From: Primula veris
Lineage: Eukaryota; Streptophyta; Magnoliopsida; Ericales; Primulaceae
DNA length: 64,000 nucleotides
NCBI GenBank assembly: GCA_963682055.1
Contig: OY821740.1
Span: 33,310,795 to 33,374,794, forward strand
Direction of reading: 5' to 3'
Part shown: positions 1 through 33,580 of the stretch, piece by piece
Layout of the letters: every line of letters starts with the position of its first letter
How positions within the stretch are numbered: the first letter of the stretch is position 1
Notes under the pieces: model-generated
The model's input: only the letters and a program-made list of their open reading frames with translations
Told to the model about the DNA's origin: nothing
Database searches by the model: none
Made by a program: the position numbers and the translations under genes

Positions 1-14
1 CTAATTCTCTTCAG

Positions 15-403
15 AGGAGAGAATAAATCGAATACACACTAGAGTGGTGGTAATAGCATGGCTCTTTGTGGTTTTGATCCTGACTCAGAGCTACACCGCA
101 AGTCTCACATCGATGTTAACCGTCAAGCGCCTCAACCCCAATATAGATTCTATAAGAACAGAAAATGCCAAAGTTGGTTGCGACGTAAACAACTTCATGC
201 AAAAATATGTTGAGGAAGAGCTTGGTTACAAAAAAGAAAACATTAAACCTATAGACGATGATATGGACTACTTGAAAGCATTCAAGAACGGGAGTATCTC
301 AGTTGCGTTTCTTGAAATTCCATATGCGAAGCTATTTGTCAACACGTATTGCAAGGAATTCACCATTACTGGTTCAAGCTATAGATTCGGGGGATTGAGC
401 TTT
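15..403 (+). CDS. GLR: GLR A exon 3 (M3 and S2)
   Basis: This exon encodes the M3 helix (VVVIAWLFVVLILTQSYTAS) and most of S2. The motif that reads DE(I/R)PY in typical plant GLRs is FLEIPY here, as in B and D. Splice phase is 1 at the 5' end and 0 at the 3' end. Confidence 0.85.
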
Positions 404-1691
404 GTGAGTATTCTATTTCCAATTAATCAATCTCTTATACTCATATGGTTTTTGCTAAGTTTATGCTGTAAAAAATTGGTCATAATTTTGATATTATGGT
501 CAGGGGCGGCACAGACCCAAGTTGAGTAAGGCTTGAGCCTTGGGCAATGTGTTTCGTAAAAAAATTACGGGCAAACTCGGAGTACTTTTTTATATACTCG
601 GTAGTTAAATATAAGAATTTAAAAAACAATTTGTTTAAATTATGTTGTTGTAGCTCAAATGCTAGATTATATTTCTTAATTCACATACGAGATCATGAGT
701 TCAAAACTCTTTAGTTTACAATTTCTTTTTTTTCTATTATTTATTTATCGACCAAAAAAAAAAACGAGTCTTAGACATTCCGATATACCGAGTCGGCACT
801 GATTATGGGGTGAGTTTTTCTAGTAGAAATCATGGCCATAAATAAGCGTTCTACACTTCCCATCATTTACTGTTATTTTTATTATATCATTATTTTTACT
901 TGTCTGGATTATTTTAAAGTTAAAACTGAGGCACGTTTACAAGATTGTGAGCAAAGGACAGTATCAATACTAAAAAGGAAATCAAAACCGCTAAAAGAGT
1001 AACTATCTGTATGTGTCTATGGAGTTGCAGTTCTTCAAGGTTTAGTTATTCTAGATGAAAAGAAATTGAAAGCTATTTGGTTTAAAAAGTTCAACTTTAT
1101 TCTTCTTTTCTATGTATTTGAAAATAAAATGCACAAAGGCTAGAACTTAGAAGCACCATTAATTCATTTATATAAATCCAATTTGATTGAAATCCTCAAT
1201 GACTTGATATATTTTTCCTGTTTTCGTATGGTAGTTAATCGAAAAGTATAATGCAGGCATTTCAGAAAGGTTCAGGAATGGCTTATGATGTTTCCGAAGC
1301 CATTTTAACACTTTCCGAAAACGGGAAGTTGAAACAACTTGAAGAATTGTGGTTAACCTCCTCTTCTGAGTGTACAGAGTCTAACTCTACCGATGACCCT
1401 GATAGCTTGAGCTTTCAAAGCTTTTGGGTTCTATATTTGTTCTCTGCCGCAATTTCCACTCTCTGTCTTCTATTTTTTATTGTTCGGTTACTCAATGATT
1501 ATCGACATTTTAGGCAAACACAAACAAATGATAGCAATGAAAATGTTTGGAATAAGTTTGCTGCGGTGGTCAAGTACTTGAAAGACGCAGAAAATGGTGA
1601 CCGAATAAGATATTCAACTTCAAGCTCTAGCAAGGTAGTGCCCGAAATCGAAATGACTGAAGATCATGAAGTCCATGAGTCTGTGGTTTAA
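15..1691 (+). CDS. GLR: GLR gene A, 3' part (exons 3 and 4)
   Basis: Glutamate-receptor-like cation channel subunit; only the C-terminal half is in the window. Exon 3 is 15-403 (acceptor TTCAG, donor GTGAGT) and exon 4 is 1257-1691 (acceptor TGCAG, stop TAA). Both lengths (389 and 435 nt) match the same exons of genes B and D exactly, and the reading frame stays open across the junction. It encodes M3 with the iGluR-type SYTASLTS gate motif, the S2 ligand-binding half, and M4 with a cytosolic tail. Exons 1-2 must lie upstream. Intron 3 holds a hAT-like MITE. The frame is intact, so there is no sign here that it is a pseudogene. Seen: exons and motifs. Known: plant GLRs are plasma-membrane Ca2+-permeable channels. 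Inferred: membership of the same N-terminally short subfamily. Confidence 0.85.
501..801. mobile_element. hAT-like MITE in GLR A intron 3
   Basis: This 301-bp insertion is absent from intron 3 of genes B and D. It starts CAGGGGCGGCAC and ends GTCGGCACTG, so the ends are short imperfect inverted repeats. It is flanked by an 8-bp near-perfect duplication (ATTATGGT at 493-500, ATTATGGG at 802-809), which fits hAT elements. Inside, about 650-715, is a stretch resembling pol III A and B boxes (GTAGCTCAAATGC, then GAGTTCAAAAC about 45 nt later), so a tRNA-derived core is possible. No coding capacity is seen. Confidence 0.6.
810..1256 (+). other. GLR A intron 3, remainder
   Basis: AT-rich intron sequence collinear with B (25900-26383) and D (55110-55610). 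No gene is seen. The last bases, ATAATGCAG, form the acceptor shared by all three copies. Confidence 0.7.
1257..1691 (+). CDS. GLR: GLR A exon 4 (end of S2, M4, cytosolic tail)
   Basis: The exon opens with AFQKGSG, continuing LSF of exon 3. M4 is the hydrophobic segment FWVLYLFSAAISTLCLLFFI. A charged tail of about 75 residues ends at TAA. The tail is almost identical in A, B and D. Confidence 0.85.
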   Translation, partial: AFQKGSGMAYDVSEAILTLSENGKLKQLEELWLTSSSECTESNSTDDPDSLSFQSFWVLYLFSAAISTLCLLFFIVRLLNDYRHFRQTQTNDSNENVWNKFAAVVKYLKDAENGDRIRYSTSSSSKVVPEIEMTEDHEVHESVV

Positions 1692-2075
1692 AAAAAATTA
1701 GAAGTGGAAATAGCTGTACGTAAGCCTATTCTGTAAAGACAACTTTATTTACTCCAAGATCTTCACTTCATACCGTAATTTTAGCAATGATGAAGATGCC
1801 CGAGATGGTAGAAATTAAGCCTCATACGAGGCTATTGTTAAAGTACCCTAAGGTACCTTATGTATAGAATTTGACAATAATTAATATCATTATTTTTGAA
1901 AATTAGTATAGATAATTTTCTTTTCAGCTTGGTTACAATATCTGGCTATCTGCAGATGTCCTTTACAATATGAAATAGATGTTTTTGCTCATTTTAGGAA
2001 CATACGTGTGCAATCAGCACTACAGCAAGAGCAAGCAAGACTCTTACATTTGTCATTTTTATTTTTTTTCTACAA
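1692..2075. other. 3' flank of GLR A
   Basis: 3' UTR and intergenic DNA collinear with the sequence after exon 4 of B and D. It contains the shared palindrome-like string GGTACCTTATGTATA. No gene is recognised. Confidence 0.5.
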
Positions 2076-2900
2076 GAGAGAAGGTAGATTCATAGTCAAG
2101 ACCCTCTTGTTGAGTGTACCCTTTATCTACTGATCTAGGTTTCTAGTTCTCAATAGAACCATATGCCTTATATTTATTCTACTGTAATAACAAATTACAG
2201 CCAACTGCATTTTTATCATGGGGTAAATCAATAAGAACCCATGTCTTATTTTCCTCTAAGGCACAAATTTTTGTGGACATAACATCTATCTACTTAGGAT
2301 TCTGAGCTTCCTCTTTTAAAGAAGTTGGCTCAATATTTGCAGAAAAATTAAGACAGAAATTAGTATATGCAGAAGAGAGATGGAAATATGACACATAAGA
2401 TAAGAAGAAATAGGATAAGTGACAGAACACACTTTTAAAGAAGAAGAAGAAAGATTAGGAGGAACACAATTTTCATTAGGAAAAGGAGTTAGTAAAGGAG
2501 AACGAAGAGTTGTAAAATTATGGTGATAAGTAAAAATAGTCTCATAAAAAGTAACAACCTAGAAATAAAAATTTGATTTTTATCTAGGTCATATAATTTG
2601 TAGCATTTAGTATAGAATGGGTACCCAATAAAGATATATCTTCTAGCTTTAGCATCAAACATTGTCCATCTCTAGATAAACTTGAAGCATAACACATGAA
2701 CCCAAATACTTTCAAATTATTGGAGTCAGGTGGCTTGTGATAAAACTTCTCATATGGAGTACTATATATAATTCATTAATAGGGTAGGGACTCTGTTAAT
2801 CAGAAAAGGAGCTAACATAACATATTATTCCTAGAATTTTAGTTTTTCTAAAATCCTATTTCAAAAACTAGAAATAGTCTTCAACCTACAGTTTGGCACT
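2076..2900 (-). pseudogene. Ty1/copia pol remnant (integrase end to RT start)
   Basis: Read on the minus strand, stretches resemble copia pol in several broken frames. At 2590-2790 lies the post-catalytic integrase region (Y-K-P-D-Y..VFG.MCYA-like). At 2085-2150 lies the RT entry region resembling KGYTQQEGLDYESTF. Frameshifts and stops are frequent. The same fragment recurs after genes B and D in shorter form, so it inserted before the array was duplicated. No LTR is visible. Confidence 0.6.
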
Positions 2901-3653
2901 TTTGAAATTAACTTTACCATTTTGTTAAGAGCAAATGCATCAGTTATCTTATATGACTCATTTATCTTAAATATGAAGAGATTGTTTTAAAATTATACAC
3001 GCATCAGTTTCTCTATCTATTATCTTAAATTTACATGAACTCAAATATTACTCAAATACAAGAGATTAACATGTTTCCTTATAATTAAAATAATAATTTC
3101 TCTCTCTTATTTTTTTTATTATTCTCTCTCATTTATTTGTACTTTTCACATATAAATTAATAAAATAACAAAAAGATGAGTTGTATAATTTTGATAGAGA
3201 AATTGATAAAAAAACTGATAATTTGTATAAATCAAAACGTTTACTTATAAGTTGTAAAAGTGTACTTTTTACTTTAAATACGAGAAAAGTTGTAAATTAT
3301 TTAATGTGATTGTTCTAGTAAATTAATTTGGGTTGAAAAAAATTGATAGAAGTATATTAAAATATAGTAATATTTAGTTATGATAATAAATTTGATAGAA
3401 AAGCTGAAAAATGTATAAAGTTAAACTGTTATCCTAAAAATATAAAAGTGATACTAATTAAGTTAAATATGAGAAAAAATGTAAGGTAAAGCCAATTACT
3501 ATACCATATAGAAACCTAGAAGTCTTCGAGGCCTGTTGCTTAAGTATGAAACTAACAAATTTACATTTATTTCCCCTTTTTTTTATTGGGATAAAACCTT
3601 GTCAACGGGTATGGCTTAACTTGTATGGTTTCATCAGCTTTTTTTCTTTCTGT
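2901..3653. other. AT-rich intergenic DNA
   Basis: Upstream flank of gene B. No ORF or repeat is recognised beyond simple AT-rich sequence. The part around 3490-3650 is collinear with 28170-28350 and 57340-57530. Confidence 0.5.
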
Positions 3654-3662
3654 TTTTCTTAC

Positions 3663-4019
3663 GAGTTTAATAACGTTTAATGTAATTAACTTTGCTCTAA
3701 TTCTGATTTAGTATGCTAGTGTGCTGATCTCTAAATTTTTACTAATTAATGTATTGAACTTTTTAACACTTCTCAATTTAATACAATTTCGTTTCAATTT
3801 AAAGTTACTATACTTATAACCAAGATTAGAAAAATTTAGATTTAGTATACTATATCGGAATTGGAGGAAAGTTAATTACATTAATTAATAAAGTTCGGAG
3901 ATCAGCACACTAAATCATATTTTAAGCAAATTTAATTTACATTAATTAGAAAAATTTAGAGTTGAGCACACTAAACCGTAATTGGAAAAAAGTTAATTAC
4001 ATTAAAGCTTATTAAACTC
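3663..4019. mobile_element. Mutator-type MITE (foldback)
   Basis: This 357-bp element begins GAGTTTAATAACG and ends CTTATTAAACTC. Its terminal inverted repeats can be followed for about 80 bp (3663-3745 against 3938-4019). It is flanked by a perfect 9-bp duplication, TTTTCTTAC (3654-3662 and 4020-4028), the size typical of Mutator-like elements. The corresponding sites after B (about 28350) and D (about 57520) are uninterrupted. It contains further internal copies of the arm sequence and no ORF. Confidence 0.75.
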
Positions 4020-4117
4020 TTTTCTTACCATTTAATATTTCTCTATTTTGGTTTAGTGTCATTTACTAAAAATAATTTTTTTAGTATCCAATATTTCAAC
4101 AATCTCAAGCTTTATAA

Positions 4118-4220
4118 TGAAATAATAATGCGTTGGTGACGTAATTGCCGTCCCATCACCAATTTCTATTAGATAGATGAGTATTTTAGTAAATTTTGTC
4201 AATGACACATTATCATTCCA
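4118..4220. repeat. ~100-bp palindromic-ended module (single copy)
   Basis: The unit runs from ATGAAATAATAATGCG through GGTGACGTAATTGCCG to ACACATTATCATTCC, so its ends are inverted copies of each other. The same unit occurs as a tandem pair at 28459-28684 and 57629-57856 and singly at 63768-63865. Here it lies about 250 bp upstream of the gene B start codon. Confidence 0.55.
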
Positions 4221-4339
4221 TCCAATTAATGTTAGGATACAAAAGGTGATACCATAAACTAGAGAGTAGCAAACAAAATTTTTAATGACTTGGTGCTAGT
4301 TCTTGGTCTTCAAGCAAGCTAACTAAATTGTTGAATATT

Positions 4340-4462
4340 CGTAAATGACTACATGTACGAAAGTCAGCCTCGAATATTCTACTCGTTTTTCCCCATATTA
4401 TATATATGTGTATTAATTATTGTCAAACAAAAGTTCACTATAACAATTGGATTTTTATTTAC
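4340..4462 (+). promoter_or_regulatory. GLR B core promoter and 5' UTR
   Basis: A TATA-like run at 4396-4409 lies about 55-65 bp upstream of the ATG. The block CAGCCTC(G/T)AATATTCTACTCG followed by TTTTCYCCC and the TATA run is shared with C, D, E and F, marking a conserved promoter directly before exon 1. Confidence 0.6.
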
Positions 4463-26818
<22,356 letters not shown>

Positions 26819-27580
26819 AAAAATGGTTTACCGAGTAAAAGGGGAAATAGATGTAAGCCTATTCTGTAAAGACAACTTTAGATATTCCAAGATCTTCACT
26901 TTATACCGTAATTTTAGCAATGACGAAGATGCCCGAAATCGTAGAAATTGCCTCATACGAGGCTATTGTTATGGTACCCTAAGGTACCTTATGTATAAAA
27001 TTTGACAATAATATCATTATTTTTGATTTTTTTTTGAAAAATTGTATATACGTTGTAGAATTTTCTTTTCAGCTTGGCTACAATATTTGCATGTGTTCTT
27101 CACAATACTAAATAGATGTTTGCTCATTTTAGGAATAATCATACAGAAGTGGAAACCCAAAAAAATGGTTTACCGAGTAAAAGAGGTTTATGTTGTACTC
27201 ATACAAAGGAGTCTACGAGGATAAGAGATTCACGATGATTGTACCGACAAACATTGCGCTTGTTTAAAAGTAACAATGTTGAGAAAATTTTAAAAACTTG
27301 TAGTTGTGAATAAGTTTGGTAGAGATTTATGCATGGATTCAACTTGTAGTCATCAGCATACTGATAATGCTTGGAAAATTGGGCATCGGCATACTGATAA
27401 TGCTTGGAAAACATTTTGTTCTTAATTATGGTACAATAATCAGATTTTTGAATTTGAGAACATTTTACTCCATACATTTTAAAAAAATATTGCAGAATGT
27501 AGTTTCTTTTTATAGGGAAAAATATATATTTAGTGTACAGTCTTTCTTTAAGTACGCCTGATTTCCTAACAGTTGGATCA
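26819..27580. other. 3' flank of GLR B
   Basis: Near-identical to 56046-56810. Contains a duplicated AAAAAATGGTTTACCGAGTA (26818 and 27160) and an 18-bp repeat CATACTGATAATGCTTGGAA (27357, 27390). No gene recognised. Confidence 0.5.
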
Positions 27581-27589
27581 ATATTTGCA

Positions 27590-28110
27590 GAAAAATCAAG
27601 ACAGAAATGAGTATATGCAGTAGAGAGATGGAAATATGACATATAAGAAGAAATAGGATTAGTGATTGAACAAAACACTTTTAAAGAAGAAGAAGAAGGA
27701 TTAGGAGGAACACAATTCTCATTAGGAAAAGGAGTTGGTAAAGGAGAATGAAGAGTTGTAAAATTATGGTGATAAGTAAAAATAGTCTCATTAACAACCT
27801 AGAAATAAAAGTTTGATTTTTATCTAGGTCATATAATTTGTAGCATTTAATATAGAATGGGTACCTAATAAAGATGTATCTCCTTTCTTTAGCATCAAAC
27901 TTTGTCATGTCTCTAGATAAATTTAAAGCATAACACATGAACCCAAACACTTTCATGTGATTGTAGTCAAGTGGCTTGTGATAATACTTCTCATATGGAG
28001 CACTATAATTCATTAATAGGGTAGGGAGTCTGTTAATCAGAAAAGCAGCTACCAGAACACATTCTTCCTAGAATTTTAGTTTTTCTAAAATCATATTTCA
28101 AAAACTAGAA
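27590..28110 (-). pseudogene. Ty1/copia integrase remnant
   Basis: The minus-strand frame 28013-27681 reads NYSAPYEKYYHKPLDYNHMK then VFGFMCYA and DAKERRYIFIRYPF, the region after the catalytic core of copia integrase. Frame and length are degraded. Orthologous to the remnants at 2076-2900 and 56880-57290. Confidence 0.75.
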
Positions 28111-28458
28111 ATAGTTTTCAACATACAGTTTGGCACTTTTGGAATTAGCTTTACCGCTTTGTTAAGATAGAGCCAATTACTATACCATCTAGAAACCTAG
28201 AAGTCTTCGAGGCCTGTTTTTTTAAGTATTTCTAGCATGAAACTAAGAAAATTAGACATATTTCCCTTCTTTTAGTGGGATAAAACATTGTTAACGGGTC
28301 TGGCTTAGTTTGTAAGGTTTGATCAGGGTTTTTTTCTATTGTTTTTTACCGAATAATTTACTCTATTTCGTTTTAGTGCCCTTTACTAAAAAACAATTTT
28401 TTTTAGCATCCAATATTTCAACAATCTCACATTTTATAGCATACCGTTAATTGTGGTA
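28111..28458. other. Intergenic DNA, collinear with 57250-57628
   Basis: No gene. It is the empty counterpart of the Mutator-MITE site of the first unit. Confidence 0.5.
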
Positions 28459-28684
28459 TGAAATGATAATGTGTGGGTGACGTAATTGCCGCCATATCAC
28501 AAATGTCTGTTAGATAGATAAGGAGTTTAGTAAATTTTGTCAATGACACATTATCATTGCATGCAAAAATTAACGTTAGAGTGAATTGATAATGTGTCGG
28601 TGAGGTGATTGCTGCCCCATCACCAATTTATGTTAGATAGATGAGTATTTTAGTAAGTGTTATCAATGACACATTATCATTCCA
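28459..28684. repeat. ~100-bp palindromic-ended module, tandem pair
   Basis: Two units (28459-28559, 28583-28684), each from ATGATAATGTGT via GGTGA.GT.ATTGC to ACACATTATCATT. They match the single unit at 4118-4220 and the pair at 57629-57856. Confidence 0.6.
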
Positions 28685-30719
28685 TACAAGAATTAATTTT
28701 AGGATACAAAACCAGATACTGTTAAGGTAGAGAGTAGCAAACAATTTTTTTTTATAGCAAATAGGACACTAAAACGAAATCTATATTAAGTACATTGTAA
28801 AAACACATAAAATATCATTTGAACACGGAGCATTAAACTATTTAAGCTTTCACTAATTAACTATTGTCTCTTTTAAAAACTAAAAACGCTCCCAAGTTTT
28901 GGTGTTAGTTCACTATAATCTTCTCGCGGGATAATCCAATTATATCGTTCACAAGAAATGTACTTAAGATAATTTAAAACGAAAGTGCTGCGAAACAAAA
29001 TAAAGTATTAACGGGGTAAAATGTAACAACCTTACAAACTGGTGGTAATAATCAGAAAAACAAGATACATATTTTTATTAATGATTAAGAGTGATTTATT
29101 TTTAATTTTATGAGATAAGAGTTTTCGAAAAAGTATTAACCACCACTTATATTAATGATGAATTTTTCAAAAGCTCCACACTTGTAATATATAGTCTAAT
29201 CTTTACAAACTGGTGGTAATAATCAGAAGAACATGAGTTATGATTATTATATAAAAATGTTAAACTACCTTGAAAATTATAGAGTTTTATTACTAAGTAT
29301 TAAATGTGTCAAAAGTAATTTTGTCAATAATTAGTCAAAACTTGATAAAATCACAATAATAACAAACTTTTCTTAATGATAAATAACCATTATTATTGAT
29401 AGAATTTATTCCAATCAATATGTCAATAAACAAAATATATAAACTTAAAAACACGTAATCATCATCAACACAAACGTTTTAACAAGAAAGTGAGCCATTA
29501 CCCTCCTAAAACTTTTGTTAAAATTAAGCTAAAATAATAATAAGGAACAATACACAATAATAAAATTGAAACATATTTGTATCGGATGGAGAATGATGAA
29601 TTGTTGCGAATGAAAAATTATGAAAACTTTACAAAGTGTTAGAATGTTTTCAGTATGTTCCCTTTCATTCTCTACCATTGCATATATATGTATCTCCCCT
29701 TTCATTCTCTGCCATTGTATATATGGAGAATAGTGAATTGTTACCGATGCACTAATTTTTTGTCTATCATCATGTATATCAATAGTGTATATCAATAGTA
29801 ATAGTAGACTCGTAGTCATAAATTGGGAAATATATCCGCTGCATGTTTTTTTTTTTTTTTACATTTTGAGTATTTGCTTCATTTTCCTTTATTATTTACG
29901 TGTGTGAGTAAGTTTAGAAAACTTTGCATGTGTCAGTAATCTTATAAGACTTTGCTGCCATCTTATGGAGACTTAGTCTCTTTTTTTCTTTTCTTTTTTA
30001 ATTTTGAATTTGTAGTTCCCGGAGTTAGCAACGAATTACCCTTTTGCTTTATTGTTCATTTCGTCTTATTGCTTTTAATCGCATAACTTCTAATTTAACT
30101 GTCTTGAGTCCGCAATTTATTTATTTTCGCACATACTCGTCCGACTTGTTTGGGGCAATTTTACGTCTCCTGATTCGTTTGTGTCATACTTTCACTATTT
30201 AATCTGTAAAATGAACACAAAAACAAGTAAAATAGTATAAAACTATAATTTACATAATAACGCTTAACTTACACATATTATTATATATATATTTTTAAAA
30301 CATTACACAATAATAGTAAAATATTACAATGTTTACAACTAATCAACTATCCACCACCATTAATTAGGTGGTGTTATGATACTTCGCAAAGATTTTTAGA
30401 AGCAATTTTGTTACCGCTTATGCCAATTACATTCACTATAAATTATTATTGATTTAGTCAGAGTCGAAAAATGTCACAAAGTGTCGCTAATTTGAAAAGG
30501 TGTCACAAACTTGTTACAAATTTACTAAAATATCACAAACTTACTAAAATATCACAAAATTATCACAAAAAACATAGCTAATAAAATCGTTAAAAAAAAA
30601 CATCACACTTATACTGTGGCTATTTGGACATATATTGTATAGCCATTAAACAATCATATACCATGAAAGTAATGAAAGTAATTTTGAATTTTGGAAATGA
30701 TTTCTTAATGACTCGATAA
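28685..30719. other. AT-rich intergenic DNA
   Basis: Collinear with 57857-59930. Includes a T13 run near 29850 and repeats of ATCACAAA(A/C) phrases near 30470-30600. Small open frames lack recognisable features. Confidence 0.5.
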
Positions 30720-30890
30720 CTAGTTCTTGGTACTCAAGGAGAAGATAACTAGGTTGTTAAAATTCATACATAACTACATGTACAAAAGCCAGCCTCTAAT
30801 ATTCTACTTGTTTTCTCCCATTATATATAAGGATAACAATTATTGTCAAACAAAATGCACTATATATATCAACACTTGTTTTATATTTAC
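30720..30890 (+). pseudogene. GLR remnant C: promoter and 5' UTR only
   Basis: Matches the region directly upstream of pseudo-exon E (59925-60095), including CAGCCTCTAATATTCTACT and a TATA run at 30821-30830. It is cut at TTTATATTTAC by the incoming copia LTR. The start codon and exon 1 that should follow are gone. Confidence 0.75.
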
Positions 30891-32740
30891 TGTTGGAAAA
30901 ACATGTTTTAACGTGGGTGTTTCCGAATGGTCGCTGGACCGACTTCGAGTCGATATTACATGCGACAACGCTGAGTTGTTAGTACCGTACTCAACGCGTT
31001 TGAGTAGCTCGTGTGACGAGCTTCGTAATGGTATATCGCAGGACCTATTCGGAGAATGGGTGTGAATACTAATCGGCTTCAAAGTTGGTCTCTCGAAAGC
31101 TCAATTCTGGAAAATTAAATGGTAAATGGAAAAACAATTTCGGATTATCCCATATTGGAAGATTAAGAGTTAATTTTACAATATATATACAATACCAACC
31201 CATGTAGTTGTTAAACTAACATGTCCACATACACCTAAGAGTCTTAGTGTGTACCACACACGCATGCTCGTCTCGTGTCGCGGGCCGCGGGCCGCGGGAG
31301 CGGGATTTGGGATTTGGGGGAATGTCTCGGGTCTTGGGTCAAATCTGAAAAGGGAGTTTTGTATAAAATACAAAAGTAGTCCCTAGAGTTTCCAGCAACT
31401 GAAACGCCAGCAATAAATGAGAATAAATTGCAGCAGTTTCAGAAATTAAGTGAGCGGATTCTGGGGGTGTAACTCCCAGAATTAAATGACCATTATGGCT
31501 GCGGTTTCAAGCAAGCCAATAAAAGGCAGCCCTCCCCCTCTCATTTCAGAAACAAGATTACACACAACTCACAGCATAGCATACACATTAGAGAGAGAGA
31601 ACCGCACCACCAACAGCTCGACCTGTGGTTCGGTGCAGGTTTCCATACGAGCCACTCTGAGACAGAAGTTGTACCTTGGGAACAAAGTCCCGAAACCAGA
31701 AACCTTTAAAGGTGGTTCGGGAAATATTGTTTAAGGGAAACTGCCCAGCAGTTGCCTCTTCTTTTAATTTCCGCTATTTATTTTTCAGTCCTTTATTATT
31801 CTGTAATTTACATTCTGTCCATTTCATTTCAGTACTGTTTCTTTTCTGTATTTACATTTCAGTACTGTTTACTTTCTGTATTTAATTTCAGTCTTTCTAT
31901 TCTGTAATTTACTTTCTGTAATTTACTTTTCAGTTCTGTAATTTCCAGTATTTACAGAAACAGTGCAGCAGTTTAGTAATTATACTATTCTGTCTGGCAG
32001 TTTCTTTAATTGTCAAAACAGTGCAGCAGTTAGTAATTATACTATTCTGTCTGACAGTTTCAAACAATTACAATTCAGTCCAGCAGTTTAATAGTTTATA
32101 TTAAATCTGTCTGGAATTTAAATTAGTGTAATTTTAATTCTGTTGAGTCATGAATTGTAATTTATATTCCAATTGTGAGAAATAAAATCGTTATTTCCAT
32201 TGCGTCTTTGTCTTTTAAATTATTGTACTTTCGATTATTGCTTTTCGATATAGTAAAAATCAACAATTTTAAACAATATTATTTTTTGGTTTTACTAATT
32301 TCGAAAAGAAAAAGGACTTTTCTTTTTTATTTTAATTGTAGACGTCTCGGAGTTTGTTCTTGCAAAATCATTGCTAGTTTACTAGAAATTGAAATTTGCA
32401 AATAGAATAACTCCGATTGGATTTTAATCGATTTATTTTAATTAATAGGAGTTCTTAGTGAAATCAAAAGTGATTTGATTTTCACGCTAGAATCTCTTTT
32501 TTGTTTTATTCTTTTGAAGCAAACTAATTAAGTTATAATTAGTATTTGCAATTAAGAATTTTAGTTTTCTTGCGAGAAATTAAACGATTTTTTATTGTCA
32601 TTTCAGATGACTAATGAGGATTAAACACCCATCGATCATTCGGGATTCGTGCAGGGTGCAGTTGTGATTAGCAGTAGCCAAAACATTACGAGCGCTGCGA
32701 GTGGGGGCTCAGGCTCAGACTCACGCTGAGACCGAAGCTC
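30891..32740 (+). mobile_element. Partial Ty1/copia element (LTR plus start of interior)
   Basis: LTR 30891-32265 (TGTTGG...TCAACA, 1375 bp), same family as the solo LTR at 21761-23267 but opposite orientation. About 475 bp of interior follows, with no ORF above background. The right end is missing: near 32740-32750 the sequence joins GLR intron-like DNA matching 61398 onwards. A deletion removed the rest of the element together with exon 1 of remnant C. Confidence 0.75.
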
Positions 32741-32749
32741 TTTTCTTTT

Positions 32750-33580
32750 TGGGGAAAGATATGACACGCTGTAAACTTGAGAGTGATTTGGACGAATCCA
32801 CCGTGCAACTCTTATAGTTTTTTAATTTAAATAGTAAGGTAATATATAATTCTACTCCATGACAAAATAAAGCTTTGTCGCTATTGTTAAGTTATTATGT
32901 TAGATTTGTCCCACAAATTGACAAACTTATTGAGTTGAACTAGTCTAGTCCTCTTGTAACAAGTGGTGTAAAGAGGTGTCAGGCTTTGAAAAGTGTTGGC
33001 CTCATTATAAATTCACATTTAATGTACGTAGGAGCAACCCTCTTGTAAAGTGTTTGATATTTTGTTGAGAATTTAACCACAACTATAATAAAACTTAAGA
33101 ATAGCCACAAAGCTTTATTTTCTACTAGTGCGTCTTTGTTAAACGTTAACATTAGTAAGTTTGTACACATTTTAAAGCATTATTGTCTTCAAAGTTCATC
33201 AGCCTAGAAACTTTTTAGGTTGATTTTCATAATTTCGTATCTCAACGACTGCTTTGAAATCGGTTTATTTTGTCGAAATATTGCTTGAAAAAGTATCCGT
33301 AAAGATTATTTTAAAGAAGTTGAAACGAAGTGTTTGACACCATCTTTAATTATAAGTAAACATAATTTATTTTTGACAGTAATTGTAGACCAACACTAAT
33401 TTCGCTTCACTGATTAAAAGATTTATAGCCTTAGATTAATTACTTGTCTTACTTGTAAAACCGTGTACAGTGGACTATTCCGAATTAGCTTACCACTTTG
33501 TTAAGATATATAGCCAATGAACCATCTAGAAACCTAGAAGTGTTCAAACCGTGTTGCTTAAGTAGTTAAGTATATGTTTC
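32750..33580. repeat. GLR intron-like DNA, first copy
   Basis: Matches 61398-61990 (GGGGAAAGATATGACACGCT and onwards). The first 90 bp recur at 34030-34130, so part of this interval is duplicated in direct orientation. No coding sequence. Confidence 0.6.

Noticed and set aside
44..529. Reading GLR exon 3 on past its donor as a single coding frame
   Set aside because: The frame continues into intron and MITE sequence; GTGAGT at 404 and the acceptor at 1257 give the in-phase join seen in all copies.
650..715. A tRNA gene in GLR A intron 3
   Set aside because: Only loose A- and B-box resemblance; no acceptor stem or anticodon arm can be drawn.
29529..29819. 96-aa minus-strand frame, partly conserved at 58849-59037
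   Set aside because: The two copies come from the segmental duplication, differ by frame-breaking changes and have no recognisable domain.
31676..31885. 69-aa ORF (and the related one at 22305-22514)
   Set aside because: Both are in the conserved LTR block and extend into simple TTTCAGTACTG sequence; the conservation is of LTR structure.
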